NCBI RefSeq assembly: GCF_029952525.1
Contig: NZ_JASAOF010000005.1
Location: forward strand, 1-64,000
Direction: 5' to 3'
Source of the DNA: Saccharopolyspora ipomoeae
GTDB taxonomy: Bacteria > Actinomycetota > Actinomycetes > Mycobacteriales > Pseudonocardiaceae
DNA: 64,000 nt
The first letter of the stretch is position 1. Each line of letters begins with the position of its first letter. Below the pieces are notes generated by a model. The model saw only the letters and a program-made list of their open reading frames with translations, had not been told where the DNA came from and searched no databases. This document shows positions 16,610-25,534 of the stretch, piece after piece. A program made the translations under genes and the position numbers.

Positions 16610-18430
16610 ATGGACCAGGCATTGTTCCGCGCCGAACTGGCACAGCAGCTGCGGGTGGACTCCGTCCGGGCCAGCACCGCCGCCGGGTCCGGCCACCCCA
16701 CCTCGTCGATGTCGGCGGCCGACCTCCTGGCCGTGCTGCTCGACGGCCACCTGCGGCTGGACTTCTCCCGTCCCGATCACCCAGCCAACGATCACCTGAT
16801 CTTCTCCAAGGGCCACGCCTCGCCGCTGCAGTACGCCGCGTTCAAGGCCGTCGGCGCCGTCGAGGACGACGAGCTGCTGACCTTCCGCGAGTTCGGCAGC
16901 CGACTCGAAGGCCATCCCATCCCGGTGCTGCCCTGGGTGGACGTGGCCACCGGCTCCCTCGGCCAGGGCCTGCCGGTCGGCGTCGGCCTGGCGCTGGCCG
17001 GCAAGCGCCTCGACCGGCTCCCCTACCGGGTGTGGGTGCTGTGCGGCGACAGCGAGATGGCCGAGGGCTCGGTGTGGGAGGCCCTGGAGCACGCCGGGCA
17101 CGAGCGGCTCGACAACCTGATCGCGCTGATCGACGTCAACAGGCTCGGCCAGACCGGGCCCACCATGCACGGCTGGGACCTGTCGTCCTACTCCGCTCGC
17201 GCGCAGGCCGCCGGGTGGCGCGTGCTGGAGATCGACGGGCACGACCTCGACGAGATCGAGTCCGCGCTGACCGAGGCCGAGCGGGGCGACGGCAGGCCGG
17301 TGATGATCCTGGCGGCCACCCAGAAGGGCAAGGGCGTCGCCGAGGTCGCCGACAAGCCCGGTTTCCACGGCAAACCCCTGGCGCACGCCGAGGAGGCGAT
17401 CGCCGAGCTCGGCGGGCTGCGCGACCTGCGAGTCAAACCGGCCTCGCCCGAGGGCGACGCCACGCCGCACGTCTTCGACACCGGCACCGCCGGGATGCCC
17501 GCTTACGAGGAGGGCACCGAGCTGGCCACCCGCAAGGCCTACGGCCAGGCGCTGGCGGCGCTGGGCGACCGGCGCGGTGACGTGGTGGCGCTGGACGGCG
17601 AGGTGTCGAACTCGACGTTCGCCGAGCTGTTCCGCGACGCCCACCCGGACCGCTACTTCGAGATGTACATCGCCGAGCAGCAGCTGATCGCCGCCGCGGT
17701 GGGCATGCAGGTGCGCGGCTGGTGCGCGTTCGCCTCGACCTTCGCCGCGTTCCTGTCCCGCGCCTACGACTTCGTCCGGATGGCCGCGGTCAGCCGGGCT
17801 GACCTGCGGCTGATGGGGTCGCACGCCGGGGTCGCCATCGGTGAGGACGGACCGTCGCAGATGGCGCTGGAGGATCTCGCGGCGTTCCGCGCGGTGCACG
17901 GCAGCACGGTGCTGTACCCGTGCGACGCCAACCAGACCGCGCACCTGGTGGCGGCGATGGCCGACCTGCCGGGCATCAGCTACCTGCGCACCAGCCGGGG
18001 CGCGATGCCGGTGATCTACCCGCCCGACGAGGAGTTCCCGATCGGTGGCGCGAAGGTGGTCCGCGACGGCGCGGACGTGACGCTGGTGGGCGCGGGGGTC
18101 ACGCTGCACGAAGCGCTCAAGGCCGCCGATCTGCTGGCGCACGAGGGAATCGGGGCCCGGGTGATCGACCTGTACTCGGTCAAGCCCGTGGACACCGCGA
18201 CGCTGCGCCGGGCCGCGAGCGAGACCGCGGGGCTGGTCACCGCCGAGGACCACTGGCCCGAGGGCGGTCTCGGCGAGGCGGTGCTGCACGCGCTGGCCGA
18301 CGACCCGGTGCCGGTGCGGCTGCTCGCCGTCCACGAGATGCCGGGCTCGGGTCAACCGGCCGAGCTGCTCGGCCAGGCGCGCATCGACGCGACCGCCATC
18401 GCCGACATGGCCCGCGAGCTGGTGTCGTGA
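16610..18430 (+). CDS. Transketolase, single-chain
   Basis: A 606-residue thiamine-diphosphate enzyme with all three transketolase regions. The N-terminal half has SGHPTSS, SKGHASP, GSLGQGLPVGVG and the ThDP motif GDSEM...IDVN (about residues 145-177). The pyrimidine-binding half has the catalytic Glu in MYIAEQQL (about residue 346), SHAGVAIGEDGPSQM, and a C-terminal domain beginning near VIDLYSVKP. It is shorter than the 660-700-residue bacterial TktA, resembling the animal/archaeal-size form, so it may not be the main pentose-phosphate enzyme. No good ribosome site precedes the ATG. Confidence 0.9.
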   Translation: MDQALFRAELAQQLRVDSVRASTAAGSGHPTSSMSAADLLAVLLDGHLRLDFSRPDHPANDHLIFSKGHASPLQYAAFKAVGAVEDDELLTFREFGSRLEGHPIPVLPWVDVATGSLGQGLPVGVGLALAGKRLDRLPYRVWVLCGDSEMAEGSVWEALEHAGHERLDNLIALIDVNRLGQTGPTMHGWDLSSYSARAQAAGWRVLEIDGHDLDEIESALTEAERGDGRPVMILAATQKGKGVAEVADKPGFHGKPLAHAEEAIAELGGLRDLRVKPASPEGDATPHVFDTGTAGMPAYEEGTELATRKAYGQALAALGDRRGDVVALDGEVSNSTFAELFRDAHPDRYFEMYIAEQQLIAAAVGMQVRGWCAFASTFAAFLSRAYDFVRMAAVSRADLRLMGSHAGVAIGEDGPSQMALEDLAAFRAVHGSTVLYPCDANQTAHLVAAMADLPGISYLRTSRGAMPVIYPPDEEFPIGGAKVVRDGADVTLVGAGVTLHEALKAADLLAHEGIGARVIDLYSVKPVDTATLRRAASETAGLVTAEDHWPEGGLGEAVLHALADDPVPVRLLAVHEMPGSGQPAELLGQARIDATAIADMARELVS

Positions 18431-18471
18431 GGGTTTCCGCCCGCACGAGGCGGGTGGACGGAGGAGGAGTC

Positions 18472-18672
18472 ATGGTGCTGGCCGATCGCGCGGAGATGCT
18501 GCAGGTGCTCTGCCACGTGCGGTTCCCGGCGACCAAGCGCGAGATCGTGCAGCAGTGCGAGGAGTTGGGCGCGAGCCCGGAGCAGCTGGACCGGCTCGAC
18601 GGGTTGCCCGAGGGCACCTACGTCGAGGCCGACACCGCGCTGCAGTCCCTGCCGCACCCGATGCACGACTGA
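18472..18672 (+). CDS. DUF2795 small protein
   Basis: A 66-residue soluble protein with the DUF2795 pattern: an N-terminal helix, VRFPATKREIVQQCEELGA in the middle and a conserved LPEGTY turn before the last helix. Function unknown; the domain is widespread in actinobacteria. The ATG has a strong GAGGAGGAG 3 nt upstream. It lies 41 nt after transketolase and may be on the same message. Confidence 0.8.
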   Translation: MVLADRAEMLQVLCHVRFPATKREIVQQCEELGASPEQLDRLDGLPEGTYVEADTALQSLPHPMHD

Positions 18673-18689
18673 GCGTCCGCGGCGGGACG

Positions 18690-18968
18690 TCAGGTCTCGC
18701 GACGCCGGCGGGAGGTGACACCCGCCGCGATGACGCCTGCCGCGGTGATCGCGCCCAGCGCGGCCGAGGTCCACACCAGGCCGCTGGCCAGGGAGAGCAG
18801 CGACAGCATCGCGGTCAGCGCGAGCGCGGTGCAGATCAGCGCGCGGCTCAGCGCGCCCGCGCCCGGCCCGCCCTCGAACCGCTCGAACTTCTCCGCGAGC
18901 TCAGGGTCCGCGGAGGCCAGCGCCGATTCGATCTCGGCGAGCCTGTCCCGCTCGTGCTTGCTCAACAT
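18690..18968 (-). CDS. DUF3040 two-helix membrane protein
   Basis: A 92-residue protein starting MLSKHERDRLAEIE, the DUF3040 hallmark, followed by a charged helix and two hydrophobic segments (about residues 42-61 and 66-83), ending in an Arg-rich tail. Function unknown. AGGAG lies about 6 nt before the ATG. A second family member is at 52771-53037. Confidence 0.88.
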   Translation of the reverse strand: MLSKHERDRLAEIESALASADPELAEKFERFEGGPGAGALSRALICTALALTAMLSLLSLASGLVWTSAALGAITAAGVIAAGVTSRRRRET

Positions 18969-19172
18969 GACGAGCTCCTAGTGACGTCGCCTTTGACCCC
19001 AACGAGGTTCGCGCTCCCCGGCCGCGCACCGGCCTGAGAGCTCATTCAGGCTCGCACGTGATCACCGGTCGCCTCTGCGCTGCAGTCGGGTGATTTTCGG
19101 CCCGCAGGAGACCCTCCGTCCGGTTACGGACCGTTGCCGCCGCGGCCCAGCGCAGCGACCACGAACCGGCTC

Positions 19173-20189
19173 TCAGGAGTAGTGCACGACTCCTTCGACC
19201 CGCTGGGCCCCCAGCTCGTCCTGGAGCACGAGAACGTCCAGGTGGGCGGCGGTTTCGAGGACCGCCATCATCTGGTTGAACACGTCGAGGTCGTCGAAGG
19301 CGCGCTCGCGGCGGGTCCAGGTCAGCGCGCGGGCGGCCTCGTAGGCGGTGCTCGCCCCGGCCGCCACGACCGCGGCGGTGGCCGTCAGCCGGGCGTCGTG
19401 GTGGGCCAGCAGCTCGTCCACGCGGTCGTGGACGCTGTCGGTCACCGGGCCGTGCGCGGGCAGCAGCCGCATGTCCGGCAGGCCGCGGACCAGCCGCAGC
19501 GACGCCAGGTAGTCGCGCAGCGGGCTCGCGGTCGGGGCCTGCTCGAAACCGATGGACGGGGTGATGTGCGGCAGCACGTGGTCACCGGCGAACATCAGCC
19601 CGGCCTGCTCCTCCAGGAACACCAGGTGACCGCGGGTGTGGCCGGGGGTGGGCAGCGCGCGCAGCGACCGGTCGGTGAGCCCGAGGTCGCTGGCGGCGTT
19701 GATCCACGCGTCGGGCTTCTCCCAGATGTGGTTGCGCGGCCCGTCCTCGCGCAGGCTCAGCAGCGTGTCGCGGACGGGTTTGGCGCCGTGCTCGGCCAGC
19801 AGCTCCAGCTGGCTGTCCATCGAGCGGTGCTCGGGCGACATCAGCCGGTCGAGGGTGTGCCGCTCCTCCTCGCCGAGCAGCACCTCGGAGCCGTACTCGC
19901 GTCGCAGGGCCAGCGCTTGCGTGTAGTGGTCGCGGTGAGCGTGGGTGACCAGGAAGCGGGTGATGTCGCCCGGTCCGGCGCCGATCTGGGCGAGCGCGGC
20001 GACCAGCTGCTCCCGGGATTCCTCCAGCGCCCAGCCTCCGTCGACCAGGGTCAGCGAGTCGCCGTCGGCGATGGCGTAGACGTTGACCGCGCGGAGCCCG
20101 TCGTTGGGCAGGGGCAGCGGGATGCGGTGCACGCCCGGCGCCACCTCGAACGCGCCCGGTTCCATCCACTCGTACCGCGAATCACCCAT
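19173..20189 (-). CDS. Metallo-beta-lactamase-fold hydrolase
   Basis: A 338-residue MBL-fold protein. The metal motif is THAHRDHY (about residue 85), with further ligands in PTPGHTRGH (about 180) and FAGDH (about 200), and a distal His in LLPAHGP (about 240). The C-terminal 90 residues form a helical extension with a winged-helix-like look common to MBL proteins that act on thioesters, glyoxalase II-like. Start ATG at 20189 with GGAGGT about 6 nt upstream. It is divergent from the GntR gene, sharing a palindromic control region. Confidence 0.85.
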   Translation of the reverse strand: MGDSRYEWMEPGAFEVAPGVHRIPLPLPNDGLRAVNVYAIADGDSLTLVDGGWALEESREQLVAALAQIGAGPGDITRFLVTHAHRDHYTQALALRREYGSEVLLGEEERHTLDRLMSPEHRSMDSQLELLAEHGAKPVRDTLLSLREDGPRNHIWEKPDAWINAASDLGLTDRSLRALPTPGHTRGHLVFLEEQAGLMFAGDHVLPHITPSIGFEQAPTASPLRDYLASLRLVRGLPDMRLLPAHGPVTDSVHDRVDELLAHHDARLTATAAVVAAGASTAYEAARALTWTRRERAFDDLDVFNQMMAVLETAAHLDVLVLQDELGAQRVEGVVHYS

Positions 20190-20226
20190 GGTCAGACCTC
20201 CAGACACCCGATCCATCAGCTCTACC

Positions 20227-20252
20227 ACACATACCAACCGGTTGGTGTGTGT
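20227..20252. promoter_or_regulatory. 26-bp near-perfect palindrome between divergent MBL and GntR genes
   Basis: ACACATACCAACC is followed directly by GGTTGGTGTGTGT; the arms match at 12 of 13 positions. The CCAACC/GGTTGG core is typical of dimeric repressor operators. It lies 38 bp before the MBL start and 53 bp before the GntR start. TAGACT at about 20271 fits a -10 box for the GntR gene. Confidence 0.7.
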
Positions 20253-20304
20253 CCGCGCTCACTCATGCAGTAGACTCGTCCGATCCGGATCTTTGGAGTC
20301 CATT

Positions 20305-21003
20305 GTGGACGCCAATTCCCCCGGTTGCCGAGTCGTCGTGGGATCGAGAACGGGCGGGGTCCGCGTGTCGTTGCCGGAAGAGCTCGCCGAGCAGCTCCTG
20401 GGGTCGATCATCGACGGGACCTACCCGCCCGGCGGCGCGCTGCCGTCGGAACCCGAACTCGCCGAGCTGTTCTCGATGAGCAGGCTGACCGTGCGCGAGG
20501 CCGTCAAGGCACTGCGGGTGCAGAACGTCGTCCGCGTCGAGCGTGGTCGCGGCACCTACGTCAATCCACCGGCGGAGTGGACCTCGTTGCACCCGATGAT
20601 CCGCGCCGCCACCTCCCCCGGCGCCGATCCCGACGTCGTCGGCGGCGTCCACGAGGCCCGGCGGATGCTGGAGGCCGGGATCGCCGAGCTCGCCGCGCTC
20701 AACCGCACCGAGTCCGACCTGCGGGAGCTGCGCGAGCAGGTGCGCGCGATGCGCGCGAGCGACGACGCCGGCTCGCGCGGCGCCGCCCACCTCGCGTTCC
20801 ACCAGACGATCGTTCGCGCGACCGGCAACGCGTTCGTGCCGCTGCTGTTCGAGCCGTTCACCCGCGTGCTGTCCGGCCTTCCGGTGGAGACCGACCGCGA
20901 GGCGATCACCCGTCACGAGCGACTGCTGGCGGCCATCGAGGCCCGCGACCCGGTCGCCGCACGCCGATTCATGGCCGCACACCTGCACTTCCACGCGTCC
21001 TAG
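20305..21003 (+). CDS. GntR-family (FadR-type) transcription regulator
   Basis: A 232-residue regulator: winged-helix GntR domain (about residues 20-90, with GALPSEPELAELFSMSRLTVREAVKAL spanning the recognition helices) and an all-helical FCD-type ligand domain (about 105-230) with acidic and His residues at typical metal-site positions. The GTG at 20305 is chosen because GGAG lies 6 nt upstream; a second GTG at 20365 would also keep the whole domain. It precedes the CocE-to-methyltransferase operon by 63 nt on the same strand and is the likely controller of it, and perhaps of the divergent MBL gene. Confidence 0.88.
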   Translation: MDANSPGCRVVVGSRTGGVRVSLPEELAEQLLGSIIDGTYPPGGALPSEPELAELFSMSRLTVREAVKALRVQNVVRVERGRGTYVNPPAEWTSLHPMIRAATSPGADPDVVGGVHEARRMLEAGIAELAALNRTESDLRELREQVRAMRASDDAGSRGAAHLAFHQTIVRATGNAFVPLLFEPFTRVLSGLPVETDREAITRHERLLAAIEARDPVAARRFMAAHLHFHAS

Positions 21004-21066
21004 GTGCGGTCCCGTAACCTCTGAGAGCGGTCGTCGTTGATCTCCCGGACATCCTGGGAGGTCTGA

Positions 21067-22920
21067 ATGCGCCGCTCCTTACCGGCCTTGCTGCTCGCGT
21101 TGCTGACCGCTCTCGCCGGCCTGACCGCCGCCGACGCCACCCCCGCCTCCGGATGGAGCGCCCGGGACGCGGACTACCCCGGTTCGGTCGTCGAGACCGA
21201 CGTGCCGGTGCCGATGTCCGACGGCACGGTGCTGCGCGGCGACGTCCGGCGCCCCGCCGACGCCGAGGGCAGGCCGGTCGAGGGCCGGTTCCCGGTGCTG
21301 CTGACGATCATCGCCTACAACAAGAACATCATCAGCGGTCCCGCCGCCGGTGCGGTCGGCGGCGATCCCGACTACTTCGTCCAGCGCGGCTACGTGCACG
21401 TCTCGGTCGACGCGCGCGGCACCGGCTCCTCCGGCGGCGACTGGCAGGCGTTCAGCGCGCGGGAGAACACCGACTCGGGCGAGATCGTGAACTGGGCCTC
21501 CTCACCCGAACGTCCCTGGAGCAACGGCGCCGTCGGCATGCACGGCGCCTCCTACATGGGCATCAACCAGCTCTTCGCCGCGGGCAACCGGCCACCGGGT
21601 CTCAAGGCGATCTTCCCGCAGGTTCCCGCGATGGACACCTACCGCGACGTGGTCGCCTCCGGCGGCGCGCTCGACGTCGGGTTCATCCCGCTGTGGATGG
21701 GGCTGGTGACCGGAACCGGGCTGATCCCACCGGCTTACGGTCCCGCCGAGCCCGACAACGCGCTGCAGATGTACCTCGACCGCGTCCAGGGGGCGACGAG
21801 CTTCACCGCGCCGACGCTGCTGGAGGCCACCCTCGGGCTCAACGCCGCCTTCGACGGCCCGTTCTACGCCGAGCGCTCCCCCGCGAGCGTCGTGGACCGC
21901 ATCGACGTGCCGACCTTCCTCATCGGCGGCGAGTACGACCTGTTCCAGCGCGGCACGCCGATGGTCTTCGACGCGCTGCGGCAGCGCGGCGTCCCGGTGA
22001 AGATGATCTTCGGCCCGTGGGACCACCTCCAGGGTTCCGGCGACGAGGTCCCCGCCGCCGGGTACGGCACGCTGCAGGAGCTGCAGCTGCGCTGGTTCGA
22101 CCACTACGTGCGCGGCCAGGCCGACCCGGCGCTGGACACCGACATCCCGCCGCTGACCTACCACGAGATCGGCTCCGGGCAGTGGTACCGGGCCGACCGG
22201 TGGATCGGCGAGCAGCGCGCCCGCAGCTTCGAGCTCTCCGGCACCTCGCTGCCCGGTGCCCCAGGCGGTCTCGTCGACGCCGACCCGGAGCCGGGGCGGA
22301 CCACGATCGCTCCGCTGCCGGTGTCGGGCCTGTGCACCCGCTCGACCAACCAGTGGACCGCCGGGCTGCCCAACGCCGTCGGGATCTCCCGCCTCTGCGA
22401 GGACAACCGCTGGAACGACCTGTCCGGCGCGGTGTTCGAGACCGAACCGATGACCGAGGCGATGCGGATGCGCGGGCCGATCAACGCCCACCTGCAGACC
22501 TCCACGCCGACCGGAAACGGGATGCTGTCGGTGTCGGTGTCCTCGGTGGCGCCCGACGGCAGCGTCGAACGGCTCACCGGCGGCTGGCAGGTGCTCTCGC
22601 ACCGCGCCCTCGACCCGGAGCGCTCCCGCTACCTCGACGGCGAGCTGATCCAGCCGTTCCACCCGTTCACCGAGGACGCGCAGAGCACCATGCGGCCCGG
22701 CGAGGTCGAACCGGTCGACGTCGAGGTCTTCCCGACCGGCGCGGTCATCCCGCCCGGCCACAAGCTCCGCATCTCGGTGCAGGCATTCGACGTGCCGCAC
22801 CTGCTGCCCACCGTGCGCGACCTGCCCGCGGCGCTGTCGCCCGTTGCCATCCACACGTCCGCGGAGCATCCTTCGAAGATCACGTTGCCCGTCGTCCCGG
22901 CCTCGGAGGGAACCCGATGA
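21067..22920 (+). CDS. Secreted CocE/NonD-type hydrolase (X-Pro dipeptidyl-peptidase family)
   Basis: A 617-residue protein with a cleavable signal peptide (hydrophobic residues 4-24, Ala-rich end). The catalytic domain is the S15/CocE alpha/beta hydrolase: nucleophile Ser in HGASYMG (about residue 162), Asp in GGEYDLF (about 295), His in WDHLQG (about 325). The last 220 residues form the jelly-roll domain of this family. Members cleave esters, acyl groups or N-terminal X-Pro dipeptides outside the cell. GGGAGG precedes the ATG. Its stop overlaps the next start (ATGA). Confidence 0.9.
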   Translation: MRRSLPALLLALLTALAGLTAADATPASGWSARDADYPGSVVETDVPVPMSDGTVLRGDVRRPADAEGRPVEGRFPVLLTIIAYNKNIISGPAAGAVGGDPDYFVQRGYVHVSVDARGTGSSGGDWQAFSARENTDSGEIVNWASSPERPWSNGAVGMHGASYMGINQLFAAGNRPPGLKAIFPQVPAMDTYRDVVASGGALDVGFIPLWMGLVTGTGLIPPAYGPAEPDNALQMYLDRVQGATSFTAPTLLEATLGLNAAFDGPFYAERSPASVVDRIDVPTFLIGGEYDLFQRGTPMVFDALRQRGVPVKMIFGPWDHLQGSGDEVPAAGYGTLQELQLRWFDHYVRGQADPALDTDIPPLTYHEIGSGQWYRADRWIGEQRARSFELSGTSLPGAPGGLVDADPEPGRTTIAPLPVSGLCTRSTNQWTAGLPNAVGISRLCEDNRWNDLSGAVFETEPMTEAMRMRGPINAHLQTSTPTGNGMLSVSVSSVAPDGSVERLTGGWQVLSHRALDPERSRYLDGELIQPFHPFTEDAQSTMRPGEVEPVDVEVFPTGAVIPPGHKLRISVQAFDVPHLLPTVRDLPAALSPVAIHTSAEHPSKITLPVVPASEGTR

Positions 22921-23762
22921 CCGCTGCGGTGACCGACATCGTCGACACCGACCGCTACCCGCTCACCGACCCCGGCGGCCCCGGCTGGGTCGCCGCCGTC
23001 GAGTCGGTGCGCGCCGAACTGGCCGTCGACGGGTGCAGCGTGCTGCGCGACTTCGTCGCGGCCGAGCACCGGGAGGCGCTGCGCACCGAGTGCGCGGGCC
23101 TGGCCGACCGCGCCTACTACGAGGAGCAGACGGTCAACGTCTACAACACCGCGCCCGACGCCGACCTGCCCGACTGGCACCCGGGCAGGCGGACGACGGT
23201 GCGCGGCAACGCCTTCGTCGCCCGCGAGGACATCCCCGCCGAGCACCTGATCCACCGGCTCTACACCGACGAGCTGTTCCAGCGGTTCCTGGCCGAATGC
23301 CTGGGCCTGGAGCGGATCCACCCGCTGGAGGATCCGCTGGCCGGGCTGGTGGTCAACATCGTCAACCCGGGCAAAGAGCACCCGTGGCACTTCGACACCA
23401 ACGAGTTCGCCGTCAGCATGCTCACCCAGCAGCCGCGGGGCGGCGGCGTGTTCGAGTACTGCCCGCACATCCGCTCGGCCGAGTCGGAGAACTTCGCCGA
23501 CGTCGGCGCCGTGATCAGCGGCGACGGCGGCGACCGGGTGCGCGCGCTGCCGCTGCGGCCCGGCGACCTGCAGCTGTTCCACGGCCGCTACGCGCTGCAC
23601 CGGGTCAGCGCCGTGGAGGGTGACGTGGCCCGGCACTCGGCGATCTTCGCCTACAGTGATCGCCCTGGGGTGGTGGGCACCGCGGAGCGCACCCGGCAGC
23701 TGTTCGGCCGGGTCACCGACGCGCACGGCACCACCGCCCGCACCGACGACCTGCTCGACTAG
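22917..23762 (+). CDS. Fe(II)/2-oxoglutarate-dependent oxygenase (phytanoyl-CoA hydroxylase-like)
   Basis: A 281-residue double-stranded-beta-helix protein. The metal triad is visible: His-x-Asp in PWHFDTNEF (about residues 158-160) and a distal His in ALHRVSAVEG (about 230), with an Arg downstream for the co-substrate carboxylate. An Asp in the second position favours hydroxylation over halogenation. The flanking GGGVFEYCPHIR block is characteristic of a bacterial and fungal subgroup whose members act on small amino-acid-like substrates. It overlaps the genes on both sides, so it is expressed with the acyltransferase. Confidence 0.82.
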   Translation: MTAAVTDIVDTDRYPLTDPGGPGWVAAVESVRAELAVDGCSVLRDFVAAEHREALRTECAGLADRAYYEEQTVNVYNTAPDADLPDWHPGRRTTVRGNAFVAREDIPAEHLIHRLYTDELFQRFLAECLGLERIHPLEDPLAGLVVNIVNPGKEHPWHFDTNEFAVSMLTQQPRGGGVFEYCPHIRSAESENFADVGAVISGDGGDRVRALPLRPGDLQLFHGRYALHRVSAVEGDVARHSAIFAYSDRPGVVGTAERTRQLFGRVTDAHGTTARTDDLLD

Positions 23763-25534
23763 TGAACGACGAGGTTGCTTTGCGCACCAGCACTTTCGGC
23801 AACGAGGATTCCCTCCCCCGGATACCGCTGCCCACGCTCGCCGACAGCGGCGAGCGGTTCCTGCAGTGGTGCTCACCGCTGCTGACCGAGGAGGAGCTGG
23901 CCACCACCCGGCAGGCGGTGGCCGAGTTCCTCGCCTCCGACGAGGCCGCGGAGCTGCACGACTCGCTGACCGCCTACGCCGGTCAGGACGACGTGCACAG
24001 CTGGCTCGACGAGTTCTGGCGGGACCGCTACCTGGGCCGCCGGGACCGCATCGCCCTCAACGCGAACTTCTTCTTCCTGTTCAACGACACCGACGACGAC
24101 CAGATCTCCCGCGCGGTGCGGCTGATCGCGGCGGCGGTGGACCACAAGCTGGCGTTGGACGCCGAGACGGTGCCGCCCACGACGCGGCGCGGTCAGCCGC
24201 TGTCGATGCAGCAGCACCGGTACCTCTTCTCCACCACCCGCATCCCGCGCCCGGAGCGGGACGGCGTGCGGGCGCCCAACACGCCCGAGCACCCCGGCCC
24301 GAGCCCGGCGCGGCACATCGTGGTGTTCTTCCGCGGCAACGCCTTCCGGCTCGACGTGATCGGCGCCGACGGCGCGCCGCACTCCCTCGACGAGCTCGCC
24401 GAGGCGCTGCGCCGGATCGCCGCCACCACCGACCGCGGCCCCGGCGTCGGGGCGCTGACCAGCCACGACCGAGTTCGCTGGGCGGCGAACCGGGAGGCGC
24501 TGCTGGTCGACAACACCGCGTCGGTGGACGTCATCGAGACGGCGCTGTTCTGCCTGGCCCTGGAGCACGAGCTGCCCGGTGACCTGGACGGCAAGTGCAA
24601 GCAGCTGCTGGCCGGGGACCCGACCGACCGCTGGTTCGACAAGGGCGTCACGCTCATCGTCTTCCCCGACGGCGCGGCCGGCATCAACGGCGAGCACTGC
24701 CTGCTCGACGGCACCACGATCGTCGAGTTCGTCGACTCGCTGATGTCCGGGACCGCCGAGTCGCACGCGCAGGCCGCCGGCGCCACCGCGCAGGGCGTGC
24801 CGGAGCCCCAGGCGCTGGAATTCCGCCTGTCGCCGGAGCTCTCGGGCGAGGTGGACGCCGCTGCGAAGGACTACGTGGCCTACGGCGAGGCCACCGCGAC
24901 CCGCACGGTGCGCTTCGACGACTTCGGCTCGGAGCGCGCCAAGGCGCTCGGCATCTCACCGGACGCGTTCGTGCAGATGGCCTTCCAGCTCGCGCACCGG
25001 CGGTCCAAGGGCTTCACCGGCGCGACCTACGAGTCGATCGCCACCCGGCACTTCCACCACGGGCGCACCGAGGCGATGCGCGTGGTGACCCCGGAGGTGC
25101 TGGAGTTCGTGGCCGCGATGGAGGACGCCGAGTCCTCGCGGTCGGACCGCGCGGAGGCGTTCCGGCGGGCTGCCGACGCGCACGTCACCCGCGCCAAGGA
25201 GTGCCAGGCCGGGGACGCGCCCGAGCAGCACCTGTGGGAGCTGCAGCTCATCGCGGCCCGGCGCGGGCAGGAGTTCTCGCCCGCGCTGTACTCCTCGCCG
25301 GGCTGGCTGACGATGCGCGACGACTACCTGAGCACCAGCGCCGCGCCGTCGGTGAACATCCAGTACTTCGGGTTCGGCGCGACCAGCGAGCACTGCATCG
25401 GGGTGGCCTACGTGCTGCTGCCGCAGAGCTTCAACGTGCACCTGAGCACGCCGCGCACGGTCGGCGAGCAGATGACGGGCTTCGCCGAGCAGCTGGGCCG
25501 AGCCATCGACGAGCTCTCCGACCTGGTGTCATGA
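23762..25534 (+). CDS. Choline/carnitine O-acyltransferase family protein
   Basis: A 590-residue full-length member of a family mostly known from eukaryotes (CrAT, CPT, ChAT). Signatures in order: N-terminal LPRIPLPTL and LTEEEL; NANFFFLFND near residue 100; RWFDKGVTLIVF (about 290); the catalytic His in GINGEHCLLDG (about 312); YLSTSAAPS with the Ser-Thr-Ser motif (about 525), then YFGFGATSEHCIGVAY. The enzyme should transfer an acyl group between CoA and a hydroxyl of a small, probably quaternary-amine acceptor. GTG at 23762 shares one base with the previous stop; a TTG at 23780 preceded by GAGG is an alternative. Confidence 0.88.
   Translation: MNDEVALRTSTFGNEDSLPRIPLPTLADSGERFLQWCSPLLTEEELATTRQAVAEFLASDEAAELHDSLTAYAGQDDVHSWLDEFWRDRYLGRRDRIALNANFFFLFNDTDDDQISRAVRLIAAAVDHKLALDAETVPPTTRRGQPLSMQQHRYLFSTTRIPRPERDGVRAPNTPEHPGPSPARHIVVFFRGNAFRLDVIGADGAPHSLDELAEALRRIAATTDRGPGVGALTSHDRVRWAANREALLVDNTASVDVIETALFCLALEHELPGDLDGKCKQLLAGDPTDRWFDKGVTLIVFPDGAAGINGEHCLLDGTTIVEFVDSLMSGTAESHAQAAGATAQGVPEPQALEFRLSPELSGEVDAAAKDYVAYGEATATRTVRFDDFGSERAKALGISPDAFVQMAFQLAHRRSKGFTGATYESIATRHFHHGRTEAMRVVTPEVLEFVAAMEDAESSRSDRAEAFRRAADAHVTRAKECQAGDAPEQHLWELQLIAARRGQEFSPALYSSPGWLTMRDDYLSTSAAPSVNIQYFGFGATSEHCIGVAYVLLPQSFNVHLSTPRTVGEQMTGFAEQLGRAIDELSDLVS

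Noticed and set aside
14402-18355. A 1317-codon open frame on the minus strand across the aminotransferase and transketolase genes
   Set aside because: It is antisense to well-conserved enzymes; its composition (His/Arg/Gly/Gln-rich, no domain) is the usual mirror of GC-biased third positions.
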